A stretch of DNA of 64,000 bases, from positions 6,066 to 70,065 of the forward strand of contig DAYH01000030.1 in NCBI GenBank assembly GCA_002506825.1, read 5' to 3'. The notes under the pieces are model-generated. The model was given only the letters and a program-made list of their open reading frames with translations, did no database searches and had not been told where the DNA came from. Shown here one piece after another: positions 36,477-44,768 of this stretch (position 1 is its first letter; every line of letters starts with the position of its first letter). The position numbers and the translations under genes are program-made. The DNA is from Euryarchaeota archaeon UBA103 (GTDB lineage: Archaea > Thermoplasmatota > Poseidoniia > Poseidoniales > Thalassarchaeaceae).

Positions 36477-37670
36477 ATGATTCCTAAGAAAGGCAATTTT
36501 TCTAAGCTATGGGGATTGGAACCGAGCACTGTTTTCCTGAATCATGGATCATTCGGAGCGGCTCCTATTGCAGTACTCGAAGAGCAAACTAGGATCAGAA
36601 ATGAAATGGAGGAGGACCCTGTATATTTTGTAGAGAAGAAGATGAACGATCTATGGCAAAAATCCATCCTTGAGCTATCTAAATTTCTCAATGCCGACCC
36701 AGAAGGGATGGTTTTCGTTACTAATGCGACCATGGGCGTAAACACGATACTCAGATCTCTGAAACTTTCTCCTGGGGATGAAATAATTGTTCCAGATCAT
36801 GCATATCAGGCGTGTAGAAATGCGATAGATTTCGTTACAGGGAGATCGGGTGCTAGGACCGTGATTGTACCAGTGCCTTTCAGAGTCAATGATGAATCTG
36901 AAATCATTGATCCAATACTATCTGCAGTAAGCGACAGGACAGTATTAGCAATGATAGACACTGTTTCAAGCCCCACAGGAATAAGAATGCCATTTGAGAT
37001 CTTGGTGCTTGAACTACAGAATAAAGGGGTTGATGTCCTAGTTGATGCGGCCCATGGACCAGGTATTGTACCTCTTGATATTCGCAAGCTGAATCCAGCA
37101 TATATCACTGGCAATTGTCACAAGTGGTTGTGTACTCCCAAGGGCTCTGCATTTTTGCATATCAGAGAAGATAAGAGAGAGGAGGTTAATCCTCTAAACA
37201 TAGGACACGGATACTCAAGTGACCTCTCTCCGGCTGAAAAATTCCGTTTTGAGTTTGATTGGTCCGGTACTCGCGATCCAAGCCCATGGCTTTGTATCCC
37301 ATTCTCCATTGGATACATTGGAAGTCAAATTGAAGGGGGATGGGATGAGATAATGAGGAACAACAGGAATATGGCATTGTATGGCAGGGGACTTCTTTGT
37401 GATGCTCTTGACATTATTCCTCCAACACCCGACTGTATGGTTTCTTCGATGTCTTCGGTTGAGTTCCCATGGAGTGGAGATGTACATCCACCATCTCCAG
37501 ATGGGGACCCCCTTCACAACTTATTGTTTGACGAATACAGAATTCAGGTTCCCATAATATCATGGCCCATTCACAACGCTAAATACATCAGGATATCGGC
37601 TCACATTTACAACAGTAAAGAGGAGTTTGAATATCTCTCGGAAACTCTAAAATCTGTATTAAGGCGATAG
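36477..37670 (+). CDS. Class V aminotransferase-fold PLP enzyme (isopenicillin-N-epimerase-like)
   Basis: A 397-residue PLP enzyme. FLNHGSFGAAP at the N-terminus and GNCHKWLCTPKG with the Schiff-base lysine are typical of the CefD-like branch. DVLVDAAHGPG holds the Asp and His that contact PLP. I do not see the mobile-loop cysteine that marks SufS/IscS cysteine desulfurases. It follows lipB by seven bases and is probably cotranscribed with the lipoate/2-oxoacid dehydrogenase genes. The substrate is unknown; an amino-acid racemase, lyase or aminotransferase is possible. Confidence 0.8.
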   Translation: MIPKKGNFSKLWGLEPSTVFLNHGSFGAAPIAVLEEQTRIRNEMEEDPVYFVEKKMNDLWQKSILELSKFLNADPEGMVFVTNATMGVNTILRSLKLSPGDEIIVPDHAYQACRNAIDFVTGRSGARTVIVPVPFRVNDESEIIDPILSAVSDRTVLAMIDTVSSPTGIRMPFEILVLELQNKGVDVLVDAAHGPGIVPLDIRKLNPAYITGNCHKWLCTPKGSAFLHIREDKREEVNPLNIGHGYSSDLSPAEKFRFEFDWSGTRDPSPWLCIPFSIGYIGSQIEGGWDEIMRNNRNMALYGRGLLCDALDIIPPTPDCMVSSMSSVEFPWSGDVHPPSPDGDPLHNLLFDEYRIQVPIISWPIHNAKYIRISAHIYNSKEEFEYLSETLKSVLRR

Positions 37671-37706
37671 GCAACCATTCAAGGCATGTAGCATTACCCG
37701 CACATC

Positions 37707-38285
37707 ATGCCAAGTGCAGTAGTAGCGATAACAGGGGCCTCAGGCGCTCGCTATGGAGTGAGGCTAGTAGAACAACTAAGTCGGGCTGGATGGGAAATCG
37801 ATCTCATAGTAAGTAAGGCTGGAGAAATTAATCTCAAACTAGAATGCGATATTGGTGCGGCCGAGCTTAGTGAAATTACAGGAGTCTCGATACACAACAA
37901 TGCTAATTTAGCGGCCAGACCTGCTTCTGGTTCGGCTTTGTATGACGCATACGTAATTTGTCCGGCTAGTGGGACGACAATAGGAAAGATTGGTGCGGGG
38001 ATATCAGACAACCTTTCCACGAGAAGTGCTCTAGTTGCGATAAAAGAGAGAAGGAAGCTGATTATAGTGCCGAGAGAGACTCCCTCTCCAACTCCTCATT
38101 TAGAAGCTATGGCGAAGATGTCATCATGGGGAGTTGTCATATTACCGGCTAATCCAGGATTCTACAATTCACCAGAGACAATTGATGACTTGATAGATTT
38201 CGTAGTGGCCAGAATTCTAGATCAGATGGGAGTATCGCACACTCTCGGTAAGAGATGGACTGGTGAAGAAGTAACACTGGGGTAA
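37707..38285 (+). CDS. ubiX: Flavin prenyltransferase (UbiX type)
   Basis: A 192-residue member of the UbiX/Pad1 family, which makes prenylated FMN for UbiD decarboxylases. The N-terminal ITGASGARYG is the FMN loop, and the PRETPSPTPHLEAM and PANPGFYN segments match the prenyl-binding region; the last part RILDQMGVSHTLGKRW is typical. No ubiD is visible in the window, so its partner must lie elsewhere. It follows the aminotransferase by 36 bases on the same strand. Confidence 0.9.
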   Translation: MPSAVVAITGASGARYGVRLVEQLSRAGWEIDLIVSKAGEINLKLECDIGAAELSEITGVSIHNNANLAARPASGSALYDAYVICPASGTTIGKIGAGISDNLSTRSALVAIKERRKLIIVPRETPSPTPHLEAMAKMSSWGVVILPANPGFYNSPETIDDLIDFVVARILDQMGVSHTLGKRWTGEEVTLG

Positions 38286-38327
38286 TAGAGTAATATCAGT
38301 CAATAACCAGAATGGGTTCAATAGTCA

Positions 38328-40070
38328 GTGCGATTTAACATTCACGTGGACGAATCTTCGGAATGGTCAGACTTATCTGTTTCTGAGCTTAAGGATGCCC
38401 TCAGGGCAATAGGAATGCCGATTTCTGGAAGAAAGGACGAGTTGGTAACTAGACTGGAAGAGTATTCGGTTTTTCAGGCCGAATTAGTCGATACTAAGTC
38501 CGATGAGGATAAATCTGCGGGTTTTCTAGATCGGATAGGGGATTTGCCATTTCCCGCATTAGTTGTGATTTCAATACTAATTGTTGGCAGTTCAGGGGGG
38601 GCAGTGATTTACGGTGATGAAATCCTCGATTTTATCCAAGGAGAACCGGAGTATGTATTGATTGATTTTGATAGTGAAAAAGCTAGAGAGTTTGCTCAAA
38701 CGTTGGTTGATTTGGGGCATCCAGAATGGGAAGGTAGAATGTCTGGAACTGTAGAAGAAGAAAATACAGCCAATTCGATTAAGAGTAATTTTACATCCAT
38801 GGGGATACCATCCACTATGGACGAATTCGATGTTAATATGTTCGAAATTGGGAGTGAACCAGATTTGTCAATATGCACTCCAGGAGATATCGGGAGTATT
38901 TTTGGAGGGCCAACTCCTTGCTCTACGGCCGATGTTAATAGAGAGATAACTCAGTTCACGCACAGAGAGGACTATGTGATACAGGGCTATAGCGGATCCA
39001 TAGATGTCTTTCATACTGAAAATGCTGAGATTGTTGACTTGGGAAACGGTAGTGAAGATTCCGATTGGGCGTCTGCTGCCAGTAAAATTGCCATGATTTG
39101 GATAGAGTCGGGGACTGATGGGAATACCGATTTGCTACAAAGAGCATTGGCCAATGATGTTAATTCGATGATCACGGTTAATTCTCTGATTAATTGTGAT
39201 GACCTGGTAATGAATGACTGCGTTCCTTATTTCAAAGGAATAGATCTGACAAAATTTGATTTCATCCCTGATTCATTTGGTTTCATTATGGTCTCCAAGA
39301 GTGTCGGTACCTCAATATCCGATAGTGTGATAAATGGCGATGGAAGAATTCAGATGAGAATAGATGTGGATAATCAGGCCATATCGACTATCTATGTCCC
39401 GTGTGGAATAATTGAAGGAAAATCCGATTCAATAATTGTCCTAGGTGCCCATCATGATACAGTCTACAATAGCCAGGGGGCCGTAGATGACAGCTCTGGA
39501 GTGGCCACATTGCAAGAAATTGCCAGACAGTTTTCCATTCTAGAATCTAGATTGGGGGCGCCAGAGTATACGATTTACTTCTGTACTTGGGGTGGCGAGG
39601 AAGAAGGACTTTGGGGGTCTAAAGAATGGGTTGACAAGTATAGGAATATGCTATCGGAAGACTTGCGTCTAAATATCAATCTAGACATGAATCATATTGA
39701 TTTGGAGAGAAATAATGGCCTAACTATCTATGGAAATAATCCAAAGGATACGAAGATAGTTAGAGGCATTAGTGCTAAATTTTCTGATGTCTACACAGAT
39801 TTAGCTTCAAAGTATAGAGTAAATGTGAACGATATTCCATCTACAGCTATGCCTTACAACTCGGATCATGCTCCTTTTGTCTATGAGATAGACAATCAGC
39901 CAGACGATGGCATGGAATATGGCAAGGCCCTAGTGTGCTATGGATCAGGATCTAGCGAGTACCATACATATCTGGATACTATGGATCGTTTCAATGAGGA
40001 GAGTTTGGCAGTATCTGGAATAATACTAGGGTCGTTCATCAGGTATCTGTCATACGGAGAAATATCTTAG
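38328..40070 (+). CDS. Membrane-anchored M28 zinc aminopeptidase with N-terminal SAP domain
   Basis: A 580-residue protein starting at GTG. Residues 16-48 match a SAP domain (LSVSELKDALRAIGMP, GRKDELVTRLEEY), a fold usually linked with DNA or RNA binding. A membrane helix at about 73-97 follows. The rest should be outside: a PA-like region, then an M28 peptidase domain. Zinc-site residues visible are His375 in GAHHDT, Asp in AVDDSSG, Glu-Glu in GGEEEGLWGS, Asp in NLDMNH, and His in SDHAPF. It probably trims peptides for import. A SAP domain on the cytoplasmic side of a peptidase anchor is unusual. Confidence 0.87.
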   Translation: MRFNIHVDESSEWSDLSVSELKDALRAIGMPISGRKDELVTRLEEYSVFQAELVDTKSDEDKSAGFLDRIGDLPFPALVVISILIVGSSGGAVIYGDEILDFIQGEPEYVLIDFDSEKAREFAQTLVDLGHPEWEGRMSGTVEEENTANSIKSNFTSMGIPSTMDEFDVNMFEIGSEPDLSICTPGDIGSIFGGPTPCSTADVNREITQFTHREDYVIQGYSGSIDVFHTENAEIVDLGNGSEDSDWASAASKIAMIWIESGTDGNTDLLQRALANDVNSMITVNSLINCDDLVMNDCVPYFKGIDLTKFDFIPDSFGFIMVSKSVGTSISDSVINGDGRIQMRIDVDNQAISTIYVPCGIIEGKSDSIIVLGAHHDTVYNSQGAVDDSSGVATLQEIARQFSILESRLGAPEYTIYFCTWGGEEEGLWGSKEWVDKYRNMLSEDLRLNINLDMNHIDLERNNGLTIYGNNPKDTKIVRGISAKFSDVYTDLASKYRVNVNDIPSTAMPYNSDHAPFVYEIDNQPDDGMEYGKALVCYGSGSSEYHTYLDTMDRFNEESLAVSGIILGSFIRYLSYGEIS

Positions 40071-40085
40071 TCGGCATTGAGACGA

Positions 40086-40106
40086 AACCGATATACACTA
40101 TCGGTT
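40086..40106. promoter_or_regulatory. Inverted repeat spanning the probable TATA box of the peroxiredoxin gene
   Basis: AACCGAT and ATCGGTT are perfect 7-bp arms around ATACACT. The repeat contains GATATACA centred about 25 bases before the peroxiredoxin ATG, the usual place of an archaeal TATA box for a leaderless mRNA. A bound repressor would block TBP, so redox control is plausible. Confidence 0.5.
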
Positions 40107-40119
40107 GTCGGCTTAGTTT

Positions 40120-40587
40120 ATGGTCAAAATAGGAGAAACCGCCCCTGCCTTCACACTGAAAACCACTGACAAGAGCGATGTCAGTCTGTCTGATTATGCT
40201 GGACAGAATGTCATTTTGGCATTCTATCCTGGTGCTTTCACCGGGGTTTGTGACAAAGAAATGTGCGCCTTTCAGGATAATATTAGCAAGTTGAATGGTG
40301 CCGGGACCATTGTTCTTGGAATTAGCGTTGACTCTCCATGGGCCAACAATGCTTTCTCCCAGAAATATGACCTCGAGTTCTCCCTACTCTCTGATGTGGA
40401 CCGAGAAGTCGTCAAAAGCTATGATGCCTCATTTGTAGGCCTCGGTGGCATTGAGGGATATGTTAGTGCCAATAGAGTGGTGATAGTGATAGATGGCGAT
40501 GGGATTGTGCGATACCGATGGGACGCGGAAAATCCAGGGGTTGAGCCAGATTATGATGCTGTAGTGGACTTTGCGTCTACTCTGTGA
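40120..40587 (+). CDS. Peroxiredoxin (AhpC/TSA, Bcp/AhpE-like)
   Basis: A 155-residue thiol peroxidase that reduces hydrogen peroxide and organic peroxides. The active-site region is PGAFTGVCDKEMC, with the peroxidatic Cys in the P-x3-T-x2-C motif and a second Cys four residues on, which could be the resolving thiol as in some 1-Cys/atypical 2-Cys types. The length suits the family. The start has no SD and the gene is probably leaderless, with a palindrome over its TATA box. It is convergent with argS. Confidence 0.9.
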   Translation: MVKIGETAPAFTLKTTDKSDVSLSDYAGQNVILAFYPGAFTGVCDKEMCAFQDNISKLNGAGTIVLGISVDSPWANNAFSQKYDLEFSLLSDVDREVVKSYDASFVGLGGIEGYVSANRVVIVIDGDGIVRYRWDAENPGVEPDYDAVVDFASTL

Positions 40588-40632
40588 TGAGCTTCATATT
40601 CTGTGCCAACGATGAGATAAAATCAGTTGTAA

Positions 40633-42375
40633 CTACATCATCTCGGGAGATTTAATCCCCAGAAGTTCCAAACCAGTTGAAATCACTCTTGCTGTTAAAT
40701 CACATAATGCCAATCTACTCATCATAGTTTTATCATCTTCCGATTTTAGTATCGGACAGGCCTCATAGAAAGTGGCAAATGCAGAAGAGGTAGCATGAAT
40801 GTGGGTACAGAGTTTGTGAGGGTGTAAACTGGAAATTGATTTGTCCAAAGATTCCGCGAAATTTAGTATGCACTTGGCTAGGGTCTCCTCCTCTTCAGTG
40901 AACAGCTCGATTTTAGAATTTCTTAGTGACTCCCTACTTACAGAAGTCAGCGAAAAAATGCGTGATATCCTTGCATGAGAATATTGAAGATAAGGCGCGG
41001 TGTTTCCTTCAAATGAAAGCATCTTATCCCAATCAAAGACATAATCCTTAGACCTGTCAGTGGAGAGATCGGCATACTTTACCGCCCCTATTCCTATCAT
41101 CTTTGAAATTCTAGCCTTATTTTCACCTATGAGCTCTGGATTCTTCTCCGAAATGGCACTATCAGCCCTGATGATTGACTCCTTCAATAGATCAACAAGT
41201 TTTGCTGAATGTCCCGTCCTACTTTTCAGCATCTGTCCGTTTGAGTCTAGTACCGAGCCGAAATTTATGTGTGTGGCCGTATGTCTTTCATCCATGAATC
41301 CAGCTCTTGAGGCGACCTCAAAAACCATCTCAAAGTGTTGTTTCTGAGGAGTTCCCACGACATACATCAGTTCGTCGCATGAAATTCTTTCCACCCTATC
41401 AATGATACAAGCCAAGTCTGATGTGGAGTAGTTGTACCCTCCATCCCCCTTCTTAATTATCACAGGAAATGGAGCACCTTCCCTATTGACCCATTTTCCA
41501 CCCAAATATACTACACTAGCCCCTTCACTCTCTTCTAACATTCCTGATTCACGTAATCTTTCAACGACTGTCGGCAGTAGGTGCCTATATGCTGACTCGC
41601 CCATAATATCATCATCATCAAGGAGAACATCTAACATCTCGTACACTTCATTGAAGTAAATCGTTGATACGTCCACTAAGACCTTCCAGAGTCTGAGTGT
41701 ATCGGAATCCTCGGCTTGGAGAAGAACAACCCTAGATCTCGCCCTCTCTGCGAATAAATTATCATGATCAAATTTTACTCTGGCCTCTTTGTAAAACTGA
41801 TCAAAATCTGAAATTGCCCTCTCAGAGGTAAAATTATCTTCGCCTAAATCGATTAAATGCTCAATTAACATTCCAAAGGGAGTACCCCAATCTCCTATGT
41901 GATTCTCCCTGATTACTTCATGGCCCTTGAATCGTAGCATTCGGACTATTGCATCTCCAATTACCGTGGACCTGAGGTGGCCAACATGCATTTCTTTGGC
42001 CACGTTTGGTGCCGAGTAATCAACAACAATTTTTCTGGGACTATCCTTGCTAACTCCCAGCATGCCATCAGATAATAACCCCATAGTTTTGTTTGCCAAC
42101 CACTCGGATTCGGCCTTCAGATTAACGAATCCATTCATGGAAGAAGTTAGTGCTATTCCCTGTAAAGAAGGAGATATCAGTCTAGAAATCTGCTCTGAGA
42201 CTTCGATGGGGGATTTCTTGAATCTACGAGATAATGAATGGCAAGGAATTGCAACATCCGCCATAGGGCCCAGTGTTGATGGACCGATCAAATTGGAAAT
42301 TTCTTCCTCTGAAATATCTAATTCTGAGATTGAGTCGTAAATCAGAGGAGTACAGGCTTCGATTAGATCTCTCAT
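40633..42375 (-). CDS. argS: Arginyl-tRNA synthetase
   Basis: A 580-residue class I synthetase that charges tRNA-Arg. The ATP-site motif is HVGHLRS in the segment following NVAKEM, and the KMSKS-equivalent is QMLKSRTGH, a divergent form common in ArgRS. A DALR anticodon-binding domain fills the C-terminus. The ATG at 42375 is preferred over a TTG four codons upstream because GAGGTG lies directly before it. It starts eight bases after the prf1 stop, so the two translation genes form an operon. Confidence 0.95.
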   Translation of the reverse strand: MRDLIEACTPLIYDSISELDISEEEISNLIGPSTLGPMADVAIPCHSLSRRFKKSPIEVSEQISRLISPSLQGIALTSSMNGFVNLKAESEWLANKTMGLLSDGMLGVSKDSPRKIVVDYSAPNVAKEMHVGHLRSTVIGDAIVRMLRFKGHEVIRENHIGDWGTPFGMLIEHLIDLGEDNFTSERAISDFDQFYKEARVKFDHDNLFAERARSRVVLLQAEDSDTLRLWKVLVDVSTIYFNEVYEMLDVLLDDDDIMGESAYRHLLPTVVERLRESGMLEESEGASVVYLGGKWVNREGAPFPVIIKKGDGGYNYSTSDLACIIDRVERISCDELMYVVGTPQKQHFEMVFEVASRAGFMDERHTATHINFGSVLDSNGQMLKSRTGHSAKLVDLLKESIIRADSAISEKNPELIGENKARISKMIGIGAVKYADLSTDRSKDYVFDWDKMLSFEGNTAPYLQYSHARISRIFSLTSVSRESLRNSKIELFTEEEETLAKCILNFAESLDKSISSLHPHKLCTHIHATSSAFATFYEACPILKSEDDKTMMSRLALCDLTARVISTGLELLGIKSPEMM

Positions 42376-42383
42376 ATTACACC

Positions 42384-43667
42384 TCAAGATATTGAGTACC
42401 TCAATAGAGCGGTTATTCCGCCAAATGCATCGAATAGAGTAGCGCCCTCTTCCGTATCCATAGAAATCAGGGTAACGGAAGCGGAAGTATGGCCTGCCAA
42501 CAGAGTTAATTCATCGATTAAATCCATTGACCTTTCTGCATCCTCCACAACATCCTCAGACGAACAGCTAGGACATACAGGAATCTCTGACCTTCTACTT
42601 TGAGTTCCCTCCCATTCTGACTTACAATGCCTACAAATCCACATTACTCTCCTTTTTCTGATATTTTCAGATAGTAATAATCTCTCAACTGCGCCCTGCT
42701 CTAGAGCGTTTCTGATCATCATCTCCCCATATGTGGCTTTTGGATGAGCTTGCATCACTTCTCTCAAGAATCTATCAACCAGCTTTCGCTCTGTATCTAA
42801 TTCGATTTGGTCCATTAGGCCCCCTGCTCTCTGAACCAACTCCCTGAGTCCACTTTCATTGGAATATCCTACATCGAAGAACGGCTCTCTAATTAGTTTC
42901 TTAATTTCATGATGGAAGTAATCATTCTTCACAACATAATCTTTTGTTGCACCTGGTCCGCCGATAATTATCCCCTGGAGATTTTCAATCATTGGCAACC
43001 AGTATGAAGAAGCCCTTTCCGCGGATTTCTTGAAGAATTTGTCCGCGGCTTCTTCGATTAACCTCTCGAATCTCTGTGCCGACTGACCACCTCTACCGTG
43101 CTTTGAAGGGACTAGCGATGTAACATGTTCCTGACAATGTAACCTCTTTCCACTAGCAAGTCCATATGCCGCTTCGGACCTATCTATGACAAAAAGGCCG
43201 TATGCTGTCCTATCAATTAGCATCTCCTCGAGCTGACTGATCTCAAATGTTGAGCCGCACCTGTATCTGTAAGATGTAAATGCCTCGGGAGGATCGTCAA
43301 TAACTATCGACATTAGTCTAGTTTTATTATTTCCAACAATGACGTGTCCTACGAATAAGGCCATTCCTCTTTCTCCGGGCGTTTTGTATCGGTTTAAGCT
43401 GGCTATGGCAGACTCTATAGCATCAGAAACATGCTTCCTAGTCAGCTTAGACTTGATGTTTGCCGCCTGTCCAGCTTCATTAGAAAGTTGATGTCTGACA
43501 TCGCTTATCATCCTATCAGGGGGCACTACGACCGAAACTAGCTCGGTACCCATTCCCTTCATTGCAGACAAGTCCTCTACTGCCTTCTTGAGGCGTAATC
43601 TCCTTTGCTGGACTTCAATATCGTCGGATATGGCACTACCCCCAGTTAAAGGCCGGAGGGGCAGCAT
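42384..43667 (-). CDS. prf1: Archaeal peptide chain release factor aRF1
   Basis: A 427-residue factor that reads all three stop codons and releases the peptide on the ribosome. The NIKS motif lies near residue 72 (AANIKSKLTRK), the GGQ motif near residue 190 (HGRGGQSAQRFER), and a C-terminal zinc-ribbon has paired CRHC and CPSC knuckles. All key motifs are intact. It is divergent from pyrH with 61 bases between the starts, and argS follows. Confidence 0.96.
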   Translation of the reverse strand: MLPLRPLTGGSAISDDIEVQQRRLRLKKAVEDLSAMKGMGTELVSVVVPPDRMISDVRHQLSNEAGQAANIKSKLTRKHVSDAIESAIASLNRYKTPGERGMALFVGHVIVGNNKTRLMSIVIDDPPEAFTSYRYRCGSTFEISQLEEMLIDRTAYGLFVIDRSEAAYGLASGKRLHCQEHVTSLVPSKHGRGGQSAQRFERLIEEAADKFFKKSAERASSYWLPMIENLQGIIIGGPGATKDYVVKNDYFHHEIKKLIREPFFDVGYSNESGLRELVQRAGGLMDQIELDTERKLVDRFLREVMQAHPKATYGEMMIRNALEQGAVERLLLSENIRKRRVMWICRHCKSEWEGTQSRRSEIPVCPSCSSEDVVEDAERSMDLIDELTLLAGHTSASVTLISMDTEEGATLFDAFGGITALLRYSIS

Positions 43668-43721
43668 TTCAACCCTTAGACTCCGCTAGGGCAAAGGAAT
43701 TGAAAGGGGCGTCCTAGCTCG

Positions 43722-43739
43722 ACGGTCGATGACGACCGT
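43722..43739 (+). promoter_or_regulatory. Hairpin with the pyrH start codon in its loop
   Basis: ACGGTCG and CGACCGT are perfect 7-bp arms, and the four-base loop ATGA contains the pyrH ATG (43729-43731). In RNA this would present the start codon in a tetraloop on a GC-rich stem. As DNA it is an 18-bp operator-like palindrome at the 5' end of the gene. Confidence 0.45.
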
Positions 43740-44433
43740 GATTGTCGCACTCGGAGGGAGTCTGCTCCGTCCCGAGATTGAAGAAAGGCATACTTGGCTA
43801 GAGGATCTAGTTTCGGTAATTAGGGACAGGGTATCGATGGATGATAGGATCGGGATAGTCGTCGGAGGAGGAGCTCCGGCCAGAGAGGGGATTGAGCTAG
43901 CTCGGCCAATGATTTCAGATGAGGCCCATCTGGATAAAATAGGCATAGCGGCAACTAGGCTAAATGCTACTATTGTCAGAGAATCACTTTCAGATTCCGG
44001 CATTCCCGTATCTGGAACCATTCCTAAGAGTGTTGATGAAGCGGTGCTTCTACTTGAGACTCGTCAAGTTGTCGTCATGGGAGGAACTAATCCTGGGCAT
44101 ACAACAGACGCTGTGGCGATACGTTTTGCAATATCTTCTGAAGCTGATAAGTGTATCATAGCCACCAATGTAGCAAAAGTTTTCGACAGTGATCCAAGAG
44201 TCAATCCAGATGCTATACCATATGATTCACTAACCCATAGCCAACTACTGGAGATAATTGGATCTTCTCAACACACAAGAGCCGGAATTTCCCAAATTGT
44301 CGATCCTGTTGGGGCCATTGATGCCTCTGAATCAGGCCTGACCTTGAATATCCTCGATGGAAGAAATGTGCACCTCATTAGAGAGGCGATTGTTGGAGGG
44401 GACTTTCAGGGAACAGAGGTAAGGAGGGGCTAA
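43729..44433 (+). CDS. pyrH: UMP kinase, archaeal type
   Basis: A 234-residue amino-acid-kinase-fold enzyme that phosphorylates UMP to UDP. GGSLLRP at the N-terminus, VVGGGAPAR, IGIAATRLNA and GGTNPGHTTDAVA match the archaeal/bacterial PyrH family, and NVAKVFDSDPR matches the nucleotide-binding region. The size fits the archaeal branch. The start codon lies in a perfect hairpin. The zinc-ribbon membrane gene follows after three bases. Confidence 0.93.
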   Translation: MTTVIVALGGSLLRPEIEERHTWLEDLVSVIRDRVSMDDRIGIVVGGGAPAREGIELARPMISDEAHLDKIGIAATRLNATIVRESLSDSGIPVSGTIPKSVDEAVLLLETRQVVVMGGTNPGHTTDAVAIRFAISSEADKCIIATNVAKVFDSDPRVNPDAIPYDSLTHSQLLEIIGSSQHTRAGISQIVDPVGAIDASESGLTLNILDGRNVHLIREAIVGGDFQGTEVRRG

Positions 44434-44436
44434 ATC

Positions 44437-44754
44437 TTGAGCAGGGCCGATAGAATCGCTAATGCTGGAAGAAGAACGGCTAAGGAAGCGAGAGATGCGG
44501 CCAATAAGAGAAGGCAATCGGAAAGCCGTAAGGTTTCGAATAAATCCATAGATGTCAGGCCCCATAGGCATTGTGTCGTATGCTGGAAACCGATTTCTCT
44601 GGAGATTGAGCCTGCAGTTTGCGACGATGAGGCTTGTATTGAAAATAATAAGAAAAGGGAGTCTTCTAGAAAGAGACTGACCGTAATGTTGTATCTGTTT
44701 CCCGGTATTGCTATCCTACTAATTTTCTTACAGATGATGTCAGGGGGAGCATAA
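44437..44754 (+). CDS. Small zinc-ribbon membrane protein (DUF2116-like)
   Basis: A 105-residue protein with a basic N-terminal half, a zinc-ribbon (HCVVCWKPI and CDDEAC, giving two Cys pairs) and a C-terminal membrane helix at about 82-100 (VMLYLFPGIAILLIFL). This order is that of DUF2116 archaeal proteins, whose function is unknown; a tail-anchored protein at the ribosome or membrane is one guess. It starts at TTG with GGAGGGG upstream, three bases after the pyrH stop. Confidence 0.75.
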   Translation: MSRADRIANAGRRTAKEARDAANKRRQSESRKVSNKSIDVRPHRHCVVCWKPISLEIEPAVCDDEACIENNKKRESSRKRLTVMLYLFPGIAILLIFLQMMSGGA

Positions 44755-44768
44755 ATGGAGGGATATTC

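Noticed and set aside
36477..37670. Reading the PLP enzyme as a SufS/IscS cysteine desulfurase
   Set aside because: The catalytic mobile-loop Cys motif is not seen and the overall sequence is closer to the CefD-like branch.
43729..44433. Reading the kinase as isopentenyl phosphate kinase
   Set aside because: The fold is shared, but GGTNPGHTTDAVA and IGIAATRLNA are UMP-kinase features and the catalytic His of IPK is not seen.
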